Below, one piece after another: positions 5,025 to 6,641 of a stretch of 6,641 nucleotides of DNA. Under the pieces are notes generated by a model. The model was not told the origin of the DNA. It did no database searches and was given only the letters and a program-made list of their open reading frames with translations. Origin of the DNA: an uncultured Lachnospiraceae bacterium (GTDB lineage: Bacteria > Bacillota > Clostridia > Lachnospirales > Lachnospiraceae); NCBI GenBank assembly GCA_945492935.1, contig CALYVE010000096.1, positions 1-6,641 of the forward strand. Reading direction: 5' to 3'. The stretch's first letter is position 1. The number at the start of each line of letters is the position of its first letter. The position numbers and the translations under genes were made by a program.

Positions 5025-6641
5025 ATGGAAGTAGCAGAGTATGTTCCACAGTTGTATGATACCTTTTGGGCGTTGGTTCCGCCGATAGTTGCAATTCTTC
5101 TTGCGCTTATCACAAAAGAAGTATACAGTTCACTGTTTGTAGGTATTATTTTAGGCGGATTTTTCTATGGCGGAATTACGGAAGGCGGAATTGAAAGATC
5201 GATAAATCATATTTTTGATGACGGAATCGTAAGTGTTTTATCGGATTCCTACAATGTCGGTATTCTTGTATTCCTTGTAATTCTTGGGATTATGGTTTGC
5301 ATGATGAATAAAGCCGGTGGTTCAGCGGCATTTGGTAAATGGGCAAGCACGCATATCAAGACACGAATCGGTGCACAGCTTGTTACGATTCTTCTTGGCG
5401 CATTGATTTTTATTGATGATTATTTCAATTGTCTTACGGTTGGTAGTGTTATGCGACCGGTGACGGATAATCATAAGGTATCCCGTGCGAAGCTTGCATA
5501 CTTGATAGATGCAACAGCAGCACCAATTTGTATTATCGCACCGATTTCATCGTGGGCAGCAGCGGTTACAGGCTTCGTAAAGGATGAAGATGGTTTTTCT
5601 GTATTTATTCGTGCGATTCCATATAACTATTATGCACTTCTCACAATTGTAGCAATGGTTACACTTGTTGTCATGAAGGTTGATTTCGGACCTATGCGTA
5701 AGCATGAGATGAATGCAATATTAAACAACGATTTATATACGACATCGGATCGTCCGTTTGCAAATGCTGAGTCTGCGACACCTTCTTCAAGGGGTAAAGT
5801 TATCGATTTGGTATTTCCAATTGTAGTGCTTATTATCAGTTGCGTTATCGGCATGATATATACGGGTGGATTCTTTAGTGGAACAGATTTCATAACTGCA
5901 TTTTCGCAATGTGATGCATCGAAGGGTCTTATGCTTGGAAGCTTCTTTGCACTTCTTGTTTCCATGGTATTCTTCCTGTGCCGCAAGGTTATGAAGTTTA
6001 AGGAGTTGTTTGAATGTGTTCCGGAAGGATTCAAGGCAATGGTACCTGCTATTTTGATTTTGACTTTTGCATGGTCGCTTAAGGCGATGACAGATAGCCT
6101 TGGTGCAAGGGAGTTCGTCGCCGGCGTTGTCAAGGGTACACCGGAAAGTCTGATGAGTTTTATGCCGATGATTATCTTTATTGTTGCATGTCTACTTGCG
6201 TTTGCTACCGGTACTTCATGGGGAACGTTCGGAATTTTAATTCCGATTGTAGTTGAAGCGTTTAAGAATAATTCGACAATGATGATTATTGCGATTTCAG
6301 CATGTATGGCTGGGGCGGTTTGTGGTGATCATTGCTCTCCGATTTCGGATACGACGATTATGGCCTCCGCGGGTGCGCAATGTAATCATATTAACCACGT
6401 GTCTACACAGCTTCCGTATGCAATCTGTGTAGCAATTATTTCAGGCTTTACATACGTGATTGCAGGCTTTGCTAAGAATTGGTATGTTCCTTTGATTTGT
6501 GGTATTGCCGCAACAATCGGAATGTTTGTTTTGCTTAAGACTTTTTCTTCAAACGGCGAACCGGATGCCGAGCTTGAAGGTAAAGATCAAATGGATGAGG
6601 AGGAGATTATGAAAAATATGAAGGGTAGTCTGCATTTGCTT
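5025..6641 (+). CDS. NhaC-family Na+/H+ antiporter (3' end outside window)
   Basis: 539 codons are visible with no stop, so the gene is cut by the window edge. The protein is a polytopic membrane transporter with typical NhaC-family landmarks: ALVPPIVAILLALITKEVY (16-34), ALIFIDDYFNCLTVGSVMRP (126-145), APISSWAAA (172-180), FATGTSWGTFGILIPI (393-408) and the signature GDHCSPISDTTIMASAGA (434-451). It should exchange external protons for internal sodium, although family members such as malate/lactate antiporters also use organic anions. The family is usually around 500-530 residues, so the acidic tail (about 512-528) should be close to the end. The start has AGAGGGG (5014-5020) four bases upstream. 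An in-frame ATG with a strong Shine-Dalgarno sequence occurs at 6609. The gene probably shares the promoter of the upstream GlsB-like gene. Confidence 0.93.
   Translation, partial: MEVAEYVPQLYDTFWALVPPIVAILLALITKEVYSSLFVGIILGGFFYGGITEGGIERSINHIFDDGIVSVLSDSYNVGILVFLVILGIMVCMMNKAGGSAAFGKWASTHIKTRIGAQLVTILLGALIFIDDYFNCLTVGSVMRPVTDNHKVSRAKLAYLIDATAAPICIIAPISSWAAAVTGFVKDEDGFSVFIRAIPYNYYALLTIVAMVTLVVMKVDFGPMRKHEMNAILNNDLYTTSDRPFANAESATPSSRGKVIDLVFPIVVLIISCVIGMIYTGGFFSGTDFITAFSQCDASKGLMLGSFFALLVSMVFFLCRKVMKFKELFECVPEGFKAMVPAILILTFAWSLKAMTDSLGAREFVAGVVKGTPESLMSFMPMIIFIVACLLAFATGTSWGTFGILIPIVVEAFKNNSTMMIIAISACMAGAVCGDHCSPISDTTIMASAGAQCNHINHVSTQLPYAICVAIISGFTYVIAGFAKNWYVPLICGIAATIGMFVLLKTFSSNGEPDAELEGKDQMDEEEIMKNMKGSLHLL

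Noticed and set aside
5630..6133. 167-codon open frame on the minus strand opposite the antiporter
   Set aside because: It lies wholly within a well-recognised NhaC-family gene, has no recognisable domain and looks like a shadow of its codon pattern.

Overview
The window is a low-GC, densely packed stretch of chromosome. The short intergenic gaps, AGGAGG-type ribosome binding sites, TTGACA/TATAAT-type promoters and protein styles fit a Gram-positive anaerobe of the Clostridia, most likely a Lachnospiraceae-like gut or rumen bacterium. The taxonomic call is inferred from gene content and was not tested by a search. No rRNA, tRNA, CRISPR array, transposase or phage gene is visible.

Region 1 (1-1493) is a two-gene unit. 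A membrane-anchored SPFH/band-7 protein (228-1250) is followed, with a one-base TAATG overlap, by a 65-residue ribbon-helix-helix protein (1250-1447). A strong terminator overlaps the second stop codon (1446-1493). The upstream control region is unusually structured. It has a perfect 22-bp tandem duplication with a palindromic core, a third degenerate copy against the -35 box, a good extended -10 promoter (111-139), and a perfect 7-5-7 inverted repeat over the -10 (131-149).

Region 2 (1494-3588) holds a HAD-family phosphatase (1626-2282) and a ferredoxin-tailed aldo/keto reductase (2282-3493), again joined by TAATG. The 130 bases before the HAD gene carry what looks like the 3' tail of a decayed gene. 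It is an in-frame protein-like stretch with one internal TAG, and its final TGA overlaps the HAD start as ATGA. The terminator for this unit (3557-3588) lies inside the coding sequence of the next, convergent gene.

Region 3 (3476-6641) is about ion traffic and stress. An ArsB/NhaD/SLC13-type permease (complement 3476-4585) is transcribed away from a GlsB/YeaQ/YmgE-type small membrane protein (4742-4990), which is followed after 34 bases by an NhaC-family Na+/H+ antiporter (5025 to beyond the window end). Well-formed promoters face both ways from the 156-base gap between the permease and the small membrane protein. A GTTTC/GAAAC inverted-repeat cluster touches the permease -35 and sits just upstream of the small-membrane-protein promoter. 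The most plausible reading is an envelope, ion-homeostasis and stress neighbourhood, with a housekeeping HAD/reductase pair in between.

The best candidate for something not well described is the coupled SPFH plus ribbon-helix-helix pair with its elaborate promoter. The intragenic terminator, the gene remnant and the in-frame SD-ATG near the end of the antiporter are secondary points of interest.
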